In this document: positions 27,342-36,167 of the stretch, piece after piece
Position numbering within the stretch: the first letter of the stretch is position 1
Layout: the number at the start of each line of letters is the position of its first letter
DNA from: Methanomicrobiales archaeon
GTDB lineage: Archaea; Halobacteriota; Methanomicrobia; Methanomicrobiales; Methanospirillaceae
Direction: 5' to 3'
Length of the DNA: 64,000 bases
Assembly (NCBI GenBank): GCA_012729535.1
Contig: JAAYCY010000055.1
Location: 124,001 to 188,000, forward strand
Notes under the pieces: generated by a model
Databases searched by the model: none
Seen by the model: the letters and a program-made list of their open reading frames with translations, nothing else
Told to the model about the DNA's origin: nothing
Program-made: the position numbers and the translations under genes

Positions 27342-27533
27342 TTAGTGGAAAATTTCCGGAGAAATTAGATTTTCACAGATCTGAATGAATTGTTTGCTTC
27401 CCTTGAGAACATCCAGGGATATTTCTTCTGTTATCTGTTCTCCGGTTCCATAATCTGCAGCTTCTTGTAAGGATTTAGTTCGGGCAAGAGTATGGTTTAT
27501 GAAAAAGAACGTAATTTCTGTAATATCAGACAA
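27342..27533 (-). pseudogene. Truncated HEPN-domain gene (C-terminal half only)
   Basis: A 63-residue frame whose second half, EAADYGTGEQITEEISLDVL, matches the C-terminal end of HEPN-domain proteins (ADYG then an acidic helix and a Phe/Ile-rich last helix). The N-terminal helices and any R-x4-6-H motif are missing, so it should be inactive as an RNase. Its ATG overlaps the 3' end of the MNT gene by 8 bases, so coupling has survived and an internal or N-terminal deletion is the simplest explanation. It may still bind the MNT partner. Confidence 0.6.
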
Positions 27534-27897
27534 CTGCGATTCCGTCCTGTGAAACCTGTTGCATAAATAAATTTTTTTTTATCTTGCTGAATTGTTCTTC
27601 AGTCATTACTTTCGCAGAGATCATAATCCCAAACTCCGGATACATATCAAATCCTATGGTCATAATTCCTTTTTTAATATTCCAGGAATCATCAGTAGTT
27701 AAAACAAGGATATCAATATCAGATTCCTGATGAAATTCTCCCCTGGCATACGACCCGTATAAGATGATATTAACAATTTTTTCAGGATATTCAGATAATA
27801 TTTTGCGAGTGAACAGCATAATTACTTTTTTCACATCCGGAAGGATTAATAATCCTGGATTATCATCAATGAGTCTTGTGTTTATTTGATTTATCAT
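27526..27897 (-). CDS. MNT-type nucleotidyltransferase
   Basis: A 123-residue minimal nucleotidyltransferase with GSYARGEFHQESDID, an exact G-S-x10-D-x-D active site. Proteins of this kind pair with a HEPN protein; the partner downstream is a truncated remnant. The C-terminal part (MTEEQFSKIKKNLF...VSQDGIAV) is normal for the class. Little ribosome-binding sequence is seen before the ATG. It may be an antitoxin that outlived its toxin. Confidence 0.82.
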   Translation of the reverse strand: MINQINTRLIDDNPGLLILPDVKKVIMLFTRKILSEYPEKIVNIILYGSYARGEFHQESDIDILVLTTDDSWNIKKGIMTIGFDMYPEFGIMISAKVMTEEQFSKIKKNLFMQQVSQDGIAVV

Positions 27898-28253
27898 AAC
27901 ATCTGTTTTATTTTTTTTTTACCAGAATGTGATTCTCACCATCATTATTTTGGTTTACTTGATATACGGATGATAGATGGTGTTTTAAGAATTAATCAGT
28001 ATGAATAAGGATAATCCAAACGTTCAATTCCTTTGGTATATCTTCCTATTGTTCTATTTTCATATATTATACTTTTTTGTTGTTGTTCAATGTTAAATAA
28101 GTCACCTGGCTCATTGTCTGTCGATTTATTAAGGATATTTCAAAATAGTAAGAACGGGTAATATTATCGTTTAAAAAACCAGGAATGATAAATTTATTTG
28201 CAGAGGTACTCCTCATCAAAAAGATATTTATGTTCATGTGTAAACATACACAT
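27898..28253. other. AT-rich spacer between two toxin-antitoxin loci
   Basis: No gene is seen. The right end carries the vapBC promoter region (agatattta around 28222-28230) and the operator-like inverted repeat at 28236-28253. A weak 81-codon frame on the minus strand crosses the vapB start and is not credible. Confidence 0.6.
28236..28253. promoter_or_regulatory. Operator-like inverted repeat at the vapB start
   Basis: ATGTGT, six bases, then ACACAT, an exact inverted repeat ending directly at the vapB ATG; a nested ATGTT/AACAT pair overlaps it. Such repeats are usual VapB autoregulatory sites. It lies just after a TATA-like atattta, so binding would block initiation. Confidence 0.5.
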
Positions 28254-28481
28254 ATGGCTACAAAAACCATTACTATTACCTTAGATGCGTATAATCGATT
28301 AAAACAATTCAAAAAAGATGACCGTGAAAGTTTTTCTGATCTTATTATAAGGATTATTCCTGAAAAAAGAAAACTCTCCGAAATTCTCTCTCATTATGAA
28401 CCGAATGATGATCTTGCTATGAGTATTGAAAAAGGTTCAGAAGAAACACGGTCCAGTACAATGCGAGAGGTATCTTTCTGA
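28254..28481 (+). CDS. vapB: VapB-type antitoxin (DUF217 family)
   Basis: A 75-residue protein beginning ATKTITITLDAYNRLKQFKKD, the beta strand plus helix of archaeal VapB antitoxins with DUF217-like features, followed by SFSDLIIRII and an acidic C-terminal part that would bind VapC. The ATG at 28254 is chosen over an in-frame upstream start at 28185 because the family begins at MATKTI. Its stop overlaps the vapC ATG by one base. Confidence 0.85.
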   Translation: MATKTITITLDAYNRLKQFKKDDRESFSDLIIRIIPEKRKLSEILSHYEPNDDLAMSIEKGSEETRSSTMREVSF

Positions 28482-28873
28482 TGGTTGTGCTGGATACGTC
28501 ATTTCTTATTGATTTAATCAAGAAAGATAAACGGGCAATGGTCAAGTTATTGGCACTAGAAGAAGATAACGAGATGATATGTACCACAATTGTCAATGTT
28601 CTTGAACTCTTCAAAGGTGCTTATCGTTCATCTCAAACAGATAAAAATAAACGACTGGTCGAAGAAATAATTTCTAGTCTCATTCTTTTACAGATTGAAC
28701 CAGGAGTTTTGGACACCTTTGGAAAACTTTCGTCCGAGCTTCTTACATATGGCAATCGCATCGGGGATTTTGATGAGTTGATTGCAGCCATATGTATTTC
28801 AAACAATCAAAGCATAGTAACAAGGGATTCTCATTTTACCAGACTCCCGGGATTAGATGTACAATCGTATTAA
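28481..28873 (+). CDS. vapC: VapC-type PIN-domain RNase toxin
   Basis: A 130-residue PIN-domain RNase. The four acidic residues are in place: VLDTSFLIDL (Asp5), VLELFKG (Glu), GDFDELIAA (Asp) and TRDSHF (Asp). VapC toxins cut specific tRNA or rRNA sites and are neutralised by VapB, encoded immediately upstream and overlapping by one base. The last residues (FTRLPGLDVQSY) are canonical. Complete and probably functional. Confidence 0.92.
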   Translation: MVVLDTSFLIDLIKKDKRAMVKLLALEEDNEMICTTIVNVLELFKGAYRSSQTDKNKRLVEEIISSLILLQIEPGVLDTFGKLSSELLTYGNRIGDFDELIAAICISNNQSIVTRDSHFTRLPGLDVQSY

Positions 28874-29054
28874 TCCAACATCAATATAGAATTCTCGAAA
28901 AAAAACAGGTAACCTGATATATGAAAGTTGTATACCCCCTGAAGATGTACATCCGGAGTATCAGAATGAAATTATGATATGTAATTGAAACCACCGAGAA
29001 TTCGTTTTTTAAACCTGGTGTTGATTCAATAACAGTTCTCTACAAAAATATTTG

Positions 29055-29062
29055 TTATATAA
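29055..29062 (+). promoter_or_regulatory. TATA box of the C1A peptidase gene
   Basis: TTATATAA, followed by an A/T run. Initiation about 25 bases downstream would fall near 29085, at the left edge of the 18-bp palindrome. Confidence 0.5.
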
Positions 29063-29085
29063 AAAATTTTTTATTCTTTTAATTT

Positions 29086-29103
29086 AATATAGTGCACTAT
29101 ATT
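29086..29103. promoter_or_regulatory. Perfect 18-bp palindrome between TATA box and start codon
   Basis: AATATAGTGCACTATATT equals its own reverse complement. It lies 24 bases after the TATA box and ends 11 bases before the ATG at 29115, so a dimeric repressor there would block initiation or elongation. A strong operator candidate for the secreted peptidase gene. Confidence 0.6.
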
Positions 29104-29114
29104 TGGGTGTTATT

Positions 29115-31115
29115 ATGAAAAAGGTATGGGGATGGATATTCGTAGCGCTATTTTTATCACAAATGATTATTGCGGTTCCAGCAGATGATTCTCTTGCGAT
29201 AAGTCCGGAAGTGCTTTACAAGGACATGCCTGTAGTCATTGATTATACCGGTTTTTCAGATGGGGAGAGTATAATTGCTGATTATGAATTATCGTTTAGT
29301 GAAGACTCTGAGAAGACATGTGGTATCACCGATGGATTCATTCTGTATCCTTTTACGATAGATGATGGTAAGATTACTTCATTCTCTGGAGACCTGGCCG
29401 TAAATGGAGAACCGGTTTCATCTAATGTCTATTCTGATCTTTCGAATGGACTTCTTTCTCTCTCGCTTACTCAGGATAGTATTGTAGTTGGCGAAACAGG
29501 TAGTGTTTCATTTCGCTTTTCTGGCATTAAAACCGCAGGAGTAGATTCAGGTTCGGTAAATTTTATTCCTGAATTATCTCCTGGCAAGGGTATCATGAAT
29601 GTAAAGGTGACTATCGGGGATAAGACAGTACAAAAACAAATTCCCTATGAGATGGATGTTGTAACTCCACAAGTTACCAATCAGGATCAATCTGACATTT
29701 CACAATTCACAGAATATGGAATAATGCATCAGACTCCTGAACAGATGCGGGAAGAACTTATGGAAATGCTAAATTCAGAGGCTCTTCCAAATGCTCAGGT
29801 TACTCAGAATAAAGATTCAAAAAGTCTTCTTCTGAATGTTCCATATATACCCGCTGAACGAAATCAGGGGAACTGTGGTAATTGCTGGGCATGGGCCTCT
29901 ACCGGAGTAATCGAGACTGCTCATACTGTCCAGAATGATGTAAAGGATCGTCTTTCGATACAATATGTAAATTCTAATCTTGAAAATGGTATCGGTGAAA
30001 ATTGGGCATGTGAAGGAGGAAGTGCCTCAAAATTTGTTGATTTCTACAGCAATCCCTTATATGATCAGGTTATCCCCTGGTCAAATACGAATGCTTCATA
30101 TTATGATGCAATTGCCTGTCCTGGTGGGGATTGTTCAGCCGGAACAAAAATGCCTGCACAGTATATCGCAACCAGTCCGAGTTATCCAATTACTTCTATC
30201 TCTTCTTACCTGGTCCCAACCTATACTGTCAGTCAGGATCAGGCGATTGCAAATATAAAGGCACAGATTGATGCAAACAAGGCCCTTTATTATGGATTCC
30301 GGCTTCCAACAATTGAGGCATGGGATGAATTTTCTACGTTCTGGAATAATCAGGCAGAATCCGTCATCTGGGATCCGGATCCCTATAATGATGAAGCCAC
30401 CGATGCAGGTGGTCACGGAGTCCTTCTAGTAGGGTACAATGATACCAGTTCGAATCCTGATGAACGGTACTGGGAGGTCCTGAATAGTTGGGGTAGCAAT
30501 GCAAACCGTCCAAATGGGATATTCCGGTTAAAAATGAATATGGATTATGCTGGAAGCGGGATATACTGGAATAATTATTTTTACGCTATTGAAGTAGCAT
30601 ATACGGCTGGTGAAGGATATACTCTTGATGTGCAGTCTGATGAGATTGGCTGGATTGATCCATCCGGGACGGTAGAAGTAGCAAAAGGAGCATCTCAAAC
30701 GTTTACCTTTAATCCCACTGCAGGAGCAAGGGTAAAGAACCTAACCGTTGATGGAACTCCTGTTACATATAATTCTGATTTAACTTACACTTTACAGAAT
30801 ATTCAAAACGACCATTCAATAATGCTCAATAACGAACCACTTCCGGGTGTTATTATTGCAGCGTTTGCTGCAGAGTCTGGTGGAGGTAATTCTGTGAAAT
30901 TCAGTGATAAATCCTGGGGTTCTGCAAATAAATGGAAATGGGACTTTGGAGATGGAACAACCTCAAGTGAACAAAATCCTCCTCCACATACCTATACACA
31001 GGCTGGAACTTACGCAGTATCATTATGGTCCAGGAGTGATCTTTCCCAGAGCCAGGTTGTTAAGGGTAGTATCGAAGTACCTATGACAGAAAGTTACACG
31101 TTTTCGAATGTGTAA
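29115..31115 (+). CDS. Secreted papain-like (C1A) cysteine peptidase with PKD domain
   Basis: A 666-residue exported protease. Signal peptide about residues 1-22; an N-terminal pro-like region; a peptidase domain with the catalytic Cys257 in GNCGNCWAWAS, His434 in DAGGHGVLLVGY and Asn457 in VLNSWGSN; then a G-x-I-x-P-x-G beta domain (about 500-575) and one PKD domain (about 580-660, WKWDFGDGTTSSEQ). It probably degrades extracellular protein or processes envelope proteins. The start at 29115 has GGGTG before it; TTG at 29103 is rejected. The C-terminal 160 residues are nearly duplicated in the next gene. Confidence 0.92.
   Translation: MKKVWGWIFVALFLSQMIIAVPADDSLAISPEVLYKDMPVVIDYTGFSDGESIIADYELSFSEDSEKTCGITDGFILYPFTIDDGKITSFSGDLAVNGEPVSSNVYSDLSNGLLSLSLTQDSIVVGETGSVSFRFSGIKTAGVDSGSVNFIPELSPGKGIMNVKVTIGDKTVQKQIPYEMDVVTPQVTNQDQSDISQFTEYGIMHQTPEQMREELMEMLNSEALPNAQVTQNKDSKSLLLNVPYIPAERNQGNCGNCWAWASTGVIETAHTVQNDVKDRLSIQYVNSNLENGIGENWACEGGSASKFVDFYSNPLYDQVIPWSNTNASYYDAIACPGGDCSAGTKMPAQYIATSPSYPITSISSYLVPTYTVSQDQAIANIKAQIDANKALYYGFRLPTIEAWDEFSTFWNNQAESVIWDPDPYNDEATDAGGHGVLLVGYNDTSSNPDERYWEVLNSWGSNANRPNGIFRLKMNMDYAGSGIYWNNYFYAIEVAYTAGEGYTLDVQSDEIGWIDPSGTVEVAKGASQTFTFNPTAGARVKNLTVDGTPVTYNSDLTYTLQNIQNDHSIMLNNEPLPGVIIAAFAAESGGGNSVKFSDKSWGSANKWKWDFGDGTTSSEQNPPPHTYTQAGTYAVSLWSRSDLSQSQVVKGSIEVPMTESYTFSNV
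30924..31066 (+). repeat. PKD-coding segment duplicated at 33371-33513
   Basis: This 143-base stretch and 33371-33513 differ at only about 17 positions by eye count, many of them silent. The peptide coded ends WSR-x-DLSQSQVV-x-G in both. It indicates recent duplication or gene conversion between the two peptidase genes. Confidence 0.8.
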
Positions 31116-31234
31116 TTTTCCAAATATTTTTTTGGACTAAAAATTCTTGATAATACTTTTAATTGAACAGTATCTTTTTTAATCTGTCCTTATAATTTAA
31201 AAAGTAATATATATAATACAAAATAATATGGATT

Positions 31235-33571
31235 ATGTTTTGGTGTTTCTCTCCGTCGATGGTCAGGGGGACCATTGTTCTCTTTATTCTGGTCTCTTGT
31301 TTATGCATCCCTTGTGTTTATGCTGATCTGGATGCTAATGATTCGACGCTAAAATCGCAATTTTATGATAACGGCAATCTCATTGATGAACGTGAGATAG
31401 GTCCCGGTCTCCCCCCTGAAGGGTGGGTAAGAAATGCAAATGTTCCGATTCTTGCTGAAATATCAGCCATAATGGTGAACAAAACCGATGTTCCTGCATT
31501 GGACTGGTCATATGGATGTTCGGCTACTTCTGCAGCGATGTATTTTGGTTATTTTGATCGGAACGGGTATCCTAATTTTTATGTTGGTCCGACTAATGGA
31601 GGAGTTTTCCCTTTGAACAATTCCATATGGGGTCCTTCGTTTGAAAGTCAGGGACAATGTCCACTGAGTGCCTCACAACTGGGTCTTGATGGGCGTGTTT
31701 CCAAAGGGCATAAAGATGACTATTATTCTGCATATGAATCTACGACTGATCCTTATTACAGTGCCTGGTCAGAACATACTCCCTTAGATTGTATCGGTGA
31801 TTACATGGGAACCAATCAGTATAAGAATTGGAGGAATTCTGATGGAAGTACTACTTTTTACTATTACACTAATGGCTCTCCTTTGTATGATTATACCGGG
31901 ATGGAATTAACTAATGGACGAGATGGTATTCATGGGATGAAACTGTTTGCTGAGTCTCGTGGGTATTCAGTACTTACAAATTATAATCAGTATATTTATG
32001 GTTATAAGGGAAATACAAAAGGATTTACTTTCAATCAGTACAAGGAAGAAATTGATAATGGTTATCCCGTTTTAATCCAGGTTGAGGGGCATACCATGCT
32101 TGGTGTGGGGTATTCCACACCTAATACTGTCATCCTCCATGATACCTGGGATTATTCCTATCATACCATGACATGGGGTGGGACTTATGGCTCTAGTCCT
32201 GCCATGCAACATTATGCGGTGGGTGTCTTGCACCTTTCACCTGCTCCGGTTGTTACATCCATTAATCCTGTTTCCGGTCATATTGGTTCAGATGTTCATT
32301 TCAATATGACTGGAAGCAACTTTGCAAACGGAGCACTGGTAAACCTTACCAGCACTGGTAAGGCGACCATTACTACAACGGGAAGTTTGTCCGGAACTAA
32401 TCTTACCGGTTCTTTTACAATACCTTCAACCGCCGTTGCAGGCATGCGAAATGTCAGTGTAAACCAGGGTGGAAAATTTAGTAATGATAACATTCAGTTT
32501 GACATTACTGCCCCACTCAAACCGGAAGTAACCGGGATTTATCCAAATTCAGGTCTGGCTGGCAGCACTTTTCTAGTCAATCTTACCGGGAATAATTTTG
32601 CAACCGGGGCAATCATTAACTTGACAAAGATTGGTCAGTCGAATCTGACCTTTACAGGTATCATGTCCGGTAATAACCTGACAACACCTCTTTACCTTCC
32701 TCCCACTTCCAGTATTGGTCTTTGGAATGTCAGTGTAAACCAGGGAGGTCAGTTCAGTAATGACAATATCCAGTTCACCATTAATCCGGCTCTTCCTGTG
32801 ATAACAAATCTGAATCCTGGCGGTTGTCTCCAGAATACTCATTCAACCTCTTTCCCGGTAACTATTACCGGAACAGGTTTTGACACGGTACCTGCCCTGA
32901 ATAATGTCACTGTTGATGGTGCTACTGTACCATATATCGTTGAATCATCGACTCTGATTAATGCAACATTCCCTGAAACCGTCGATAATACTCTTGGAAA
33001 TCATCCGGTTATCGTTAAAGGAATAAGCGGGTCATCTGCTCCATCAAATTTTATCGTATCTGCAAATGGCTTTACAATTAACGCATCATCTGATGGAATT
33101 GGTTGGATCAATCCTTCAGGAGTTTTTTCAGCAGATCCAGGTAGTTCACTTTCATTTACGTTCAACCCGACTGCAGGAGCCAGAGTAAAGAATCTTACAG
33201 TAAATAATGAAGAAAAATCAACTGATTCACCATTTGTGATACCTTCAGTTGATAAAGATTATACTATCCGGCTCAATAATGAACCCCTTCCTGGTGTTGT
33301 AATTTCAGGATTTTCTGTTAAATCAGGTGATGGTAATACTGTAACATTTTATGATGAATCCTTAGGTGGTGCAAATAAGTGGAAATGGGACTTTGGGGAT
33401 GGTGCAACCTCTAGTGAACAGAATCCTCCTCCACATATCTATGCCCAGTCAGGAACATACACGGTATCATTATGGTCCAGGAATGATCTTTCCCAGAGTC
33501 AGGTTGTTATGGGTGACATTACCGTTCCGATGAGTGCAGGAGCAGATTCGGTTTTGTTCTTTGGTCCCTGA
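31235..33571 (+). CDS. Secreted C39-like peptidase with IPT/TIG and PKD domains
   Basis: A 778-residue exported protein. Signal peptide about 8-30; C39-like peptidase domain (about 65-335) with the probable catalytic Cys95 in WSYGCSATSAAM, His286 in VEGHTMLGVGY and Asp303 in ILHDTWDY; three IPT/TIG domains (about 338-425, 427-512, 515-600), the first two close copies; then the G-x-I-x-P-x-G domain and a PKD domain shared with the gene before. The ATG at 31235 has no clear ribosome site but lies about 25 bases after a TATA-like stretch, so it may be leaderless; an ATG at 31259 is an alternative start. Confidence 0.88.
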   Translation: MFWCFSPSMVRGTIVLFILVSCLCIPCVYADLDANDSTLKSQFYDNGNLIDEREIGPGLPPEGWVRNANVPILAEISAIMVNKTDVPALDWSYGCSATSAAMYFGYFDRNGYPNFYVGPTNGGVFPLNNSIWGPSFESQGQCPLSASQLGLDGRVSKGHKDDYYSAYESTTDPYYSAWSEHTPLDCIGDYMGTNQYKNWRNSDGSTTFYYYTNGSPLYDYTGMELTNGRDGIHGMKLFAESRGYSVLTNYNQYIYGYKGNTKGFTFNQYKEEIDNGYPVLIQVEGHTMLGVGYSTPNTVILHDTWDYSYHTMTWGGTYGSSPAMQHYAVGVLHLSPAPVVTSINPVSGHIGSDVHFNMTGSNFANGALVNLTSTGKATITTTGSLSGTNLTGSFTIPSTAVAGMRNVSVNQGGKFSNDNIQFDITAPLKPEVTGIYPNSGLAGSTFLVNLTGNNFATGAIINLTKIGQSNLTFTGIMSGNNLTTPLYLPPTSSIGLWNVSVNQGGQFSNDNIQFTINPALPVITNLNPGGCLQNTHSTSFPVTITGTGFDTVPALNNVTVDGATVPYIVESSTLINATFPETVDNTLGNHPVIVKGISGSSAPSNFIVSANGFTINASSDGIGWINPSGVFSADPGSSLSFTFNPTAGARVKNLTVNNEEKSTDSPFVIPSVDKDYTIRLNNEPLPGVVISGFSVKSGDGNTVTFYDESLGGANKWKWDFGDGATSSEQNPPPHIYAQSGTYTVSLWSRNDLSQSQVVMGDITVPMSAGADSVLFFGP
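33371..33513 (+). repeat. PKD-coding segment duplicated at 30924-31066
   Basis: The partner of the stretch at 30924-31066, coding for the end of the PKD domain of the C39-like peptidase. Confidence 0.8.
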
Positions 33572-33682
33572 ATCTTTATTCCTGTTTTAATTTTTTTTAT
33601 TTGATAATTATCAAAAAATTAAACATAATCGATACATTTATCTATTTTTATATATCATTCTCTATATTTATTGGTGGGTGTA

Positions 33683-35941
33683 ATGAAGAAAATAGTACTG
33701 ATAAGTCTATTAATTTTCTGCTTTTTTATATCCTGTAATGGAGAGCAGATAAACAATTCTGATAATAATTGGAATTATAGTAATCCGGATGAAATCGAAA
33801 ATATCTCAATGGTGATACTTGTTACTGGAGATATTGAATCCCTCTTTAGTCTGGAAAAAAATTCATCCAGGCATCACATAATGGATGACAGGAGATTTCA
33901 TGAAAAGGACGTATCTGTAGAGAATATGGGGGCAGGTGAGGTACTGGAAAATAATTCTGCAATAACTGCACAGACATTATCCAGACTTGTTATTCCAAAG
34001 ATTGACTCAGTTTCTCCAAATTTTGGGCTTAATAGTTCCTCATCTCAATCAGTGAGTATTGTTGGATCAAATTTTAAACGCGGTGTTACAACAAACCTAA
34101 CTAGTGGTGTATACCGTCAGAAAAATATCAATCCGATTACATATGTCAATTCCAGGAATATCACCACTTCATTCAATCTGACTGGGTTGGATCCGGGCCG
34201 GTACTCGATTGAAGTTTCAAATCCGGATGGAGTTACTTCAGCCAAGTATTTTAATTCGACCTGGGGTTCAGGATCTGTGCTCATGTATCCAACTAAGTCC
34301 TGCGTTGATGGATCTGGAAATATTTATGTTACTGATACGGAGAATTGCCGAATCCAGAAATTCAGTCCTACTGGTACGTATCTGACTGGATGGGGAACCT
34401 ATGGTAAAAATCAGGGGAACTTTATTTATCCTGTCGGGATTGATGCTGACAGTAAAGGGAATATTTATATTACAGACATAGGAAACAACCGGGTTCAAAA
34501 ATTTGACTCCAATGGAAAATTCCTGAATGAGTGGGGATCAATAGGATCTGAACCTGGTCAGTTCAATTCGCCATTTGGAATTAGTGTTGATGGGTCCGGG
34601 AATGTGTTTGTAGCAGACTCTGGGAATTCCCGGATTCAGAAGTTTTCCTCAAACGGTGTTTTTGTCGCCGAATGGGGTTCATATGGAACGGAACCTGGTC
34701 AGTTTTATTATCCCTATGGAATAAGTGCTGATAATCTTGGAAATGTCTACGTTATGGATACGGGTAACAGCCGTGTTCAGAAGTTTGATTCATCCGGAAA
34801 TTATCTCTCATTTTGGGGGAGTCGGGGTTCTGAACCAGGTCAGTTTTATTATCCCTATGATATTAGTGCTGATAATCTTGGAAATATCTATGTAATAGAT
34901 ACCGGAAACAATCGTGTCCAGAAATTTGATTCAAATGGAAAATTTTTAGCTACGTGGGGTTCATCAGGATATGGACTAGTAGAATTTAATTATCCGGTTG
35001 GAATTTGTGTAGATGGTGTAGGAAATGTATATGTGACGGATACTGAAAACAGTAGAGTATCGAAATTTAGTTCGGCTGGGATCTTCCTGATGAGGGTTGG
35101 TGTTCCCGGACCATATAACTATTATAATCCCTATGCATTATCGATTGATAATGTTGGGAATATTTACATCGCTGATAGTGGTAATAACCGGATCCTGAAA
35201 TACACATCAGATGGAATATTTGTAACTGAATGGGGTTCTTATGGGATAAAAGCCGGGCAGTTCAACAGGCCTGATGGGGTATGTGCAGATGATTTCGGTA
35301 ATGTATATGTTGCAGATATGAGAAATGACAGGATTCAAAAATTTAATTCTGAAGGAATTTTCCTTGATTCATGGGGGTGGTCAGGGACTGGACCTGGAGA
35401 ATTTGATTACCCCTCTGATGTAGGTGTTGACCGTCTCGGAAATGTCTATGTTCTAGATACGTATAACAATCGGATTCAGAAATTTTCACCAGATGGTGTC
35501 TACCTGGGATCATGGGGGTCTGAAGGTAGTGATTCTGGGCAATTTGATATTCCCCGTGGCCTCTTTGTTGATGAATCAGATAATGTATACGTAGCTGATG
35601 CATATAATGAACGAATCCAGAAATTTACTTCCGGTGGCGTGTTCCTGGCCTCCTTTCAAACAAAATATTCTGAATCGGTTGGATATTCTTATCCATTCAG
35701 AGTGACTGTTGACATATCCGGTAATGTCTATGTAACTGATCCGGAAAATGATAAGGTTCTAAAATTCGACAAGGAAGGTAAATACCTGACTGAATGGGGT
35801 TCACATGGTTCTGCTCCTGGTGAATTTGATACTCCCCGGGGCATTGCTGTGGATGAAGATGGTAATGTATATGTTTTGGATACCCGGAATTCACGAGTGC
35901 AGAAGTTTAGTGATATTCCATTTATCGTCACTGCCGAATAG
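33683..35941 (+). CDS. Secreted NHL-repeat protein with 12 repeats
   Basis: A 752-residue exported protein. Signal peptide about 1-20; a linker; an IPT/TIG domain at about 105-190; then twelve NHL repeats of about 45 residues, each with the core GN(I/V)YV-x-D-x-x-N-x-R(I/V)-x-KF and a following G-x-x-x-x-x-WGS. Twelve blades would make two six-bladed propellers. NHL propellers bind proteins, RNA or sugars; an extracellular role is likely here. The ATG at 33683 has GGTGGGTG upstream. No catalytic residues can be assigned. Confidence 0.9.
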   Translation: MKKIVLISLLIFCFFISCNGEQINNSDNNWNYSNPDEIENISMVILVTGDIESLFSLEKNSSRHHIMDDRRFHEKDVSVENMGAGEVLENNSAITAQTLSRLVIPKIDSVSPNFGLNSSSSQSVSIVGSNFKRGVTTNLTSGVYRQKNINPITYVNSRNITTSFNLTGLDPGRYSIEVSNPDGVTSAKYFNSTWGSGSVLMYPTKSCVDGSGNIYVTDTENCRIQKFSPTGTYLTGWGTYGKNQGNFIYPVGIDADSKGNIYITDIGNNRVQKFDSNGKFLNEWGSIGSEPGQFNSPFGISVDGSGNVFVADSGNSRIQKFSSNGVFVAEWGSYGTEPGQFYYPYGISADNLGNVYVMDTGNSRVQKFDSSGNYLSFWGSRGSEPGQFYYPYDISADNLGNIYVIDTGNNRVQKFDSNGKFLATWGSSGYGLVEFNYPVGICVDGVGNVYVTDTENSRVSKFSSAGIFLMRVGVPGPYNYYNPYALSIDNVGNIYIADSGNNRILKYTSDGIFVTEWGSYGIKAGQFNRPDGVCADDFGNVYVADMRNDRIQKFNSEGIFLDSWGWSGTGPGEFDYPSDVGVDRLGNVYVLDTYNNRIQKFSPDGVYLGSWGSEGSDSGQFDIPRGLFVDESDNVYVADAYNERIQKFTSGGVFLASFQTKYSESVGYSYPFRVTVDISGNVYVTDPENDKVLKFDKEGKYLTEWGSHGSAPGEFDTPRGIAVDEDGNVYVLDTRNSRVQKFSDIPFIVTAE

Positions 35942-35975
35942 AAATGTGATAGATGGAACTCTTCTATAATGCTTG

Positions 35976-36010
35976 AACAGGAAATTATAATCCCTGTTTC
36001 TTCCTTTTTC
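35976..36010 (+). terminator. Weak hairpin terminator after the NHL gene
   Basis: AACAGG and CCTGTT flank an 11-base loop (35976-35998), followed by tcttccttttt. Six base pairs and a broken T-run make it a weak terminator candidate. Confidence 0.35.
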
Positions 36011-36124
36011 GAAACATATTGATTTTTCAGATTACTTCATTTTCAAAGATGATTGATAAATCTGATTTTTTTTTAGATTGGGAAAAAGTTTATATTATCA
36101 TCATAATGTTATTCATTGAAGTAT

Positions 36125-36167
36125 ATATTGAGCAATGAGTGTAGAGCGAAAGTACGCGCCTCAATAT
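36125..36167 (+). ncRNA. Possible structured RNA in the leader of the large PKD gene
   Basis: ATATTGAG (36125-36132) pairs with CTCAATAT (36160-36167) around a 27-base loop that is much more GC-rich than its surroundings (gagcgaaagtacgcgc). It lies about 210 bases before the ATG and after a plausible promoter. No known riboswitch class is recognised. Confidence 0.3.

Noticed and set aside
28067-28312. Minus-strand 81-codon frame across the vapB start
   Set aside because: It overlaps the vapB promoter and start on the opposite strand and has no recognisable domain.
34280-35935. Regular ~135-base periodicity considered as a CRISPR or tandem repeat array
   Set aside because: It is protein repeat coding (NHL blades), with silent differences between copies and no spacer structure. 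No CRISPR array was seen anywhere in the window.
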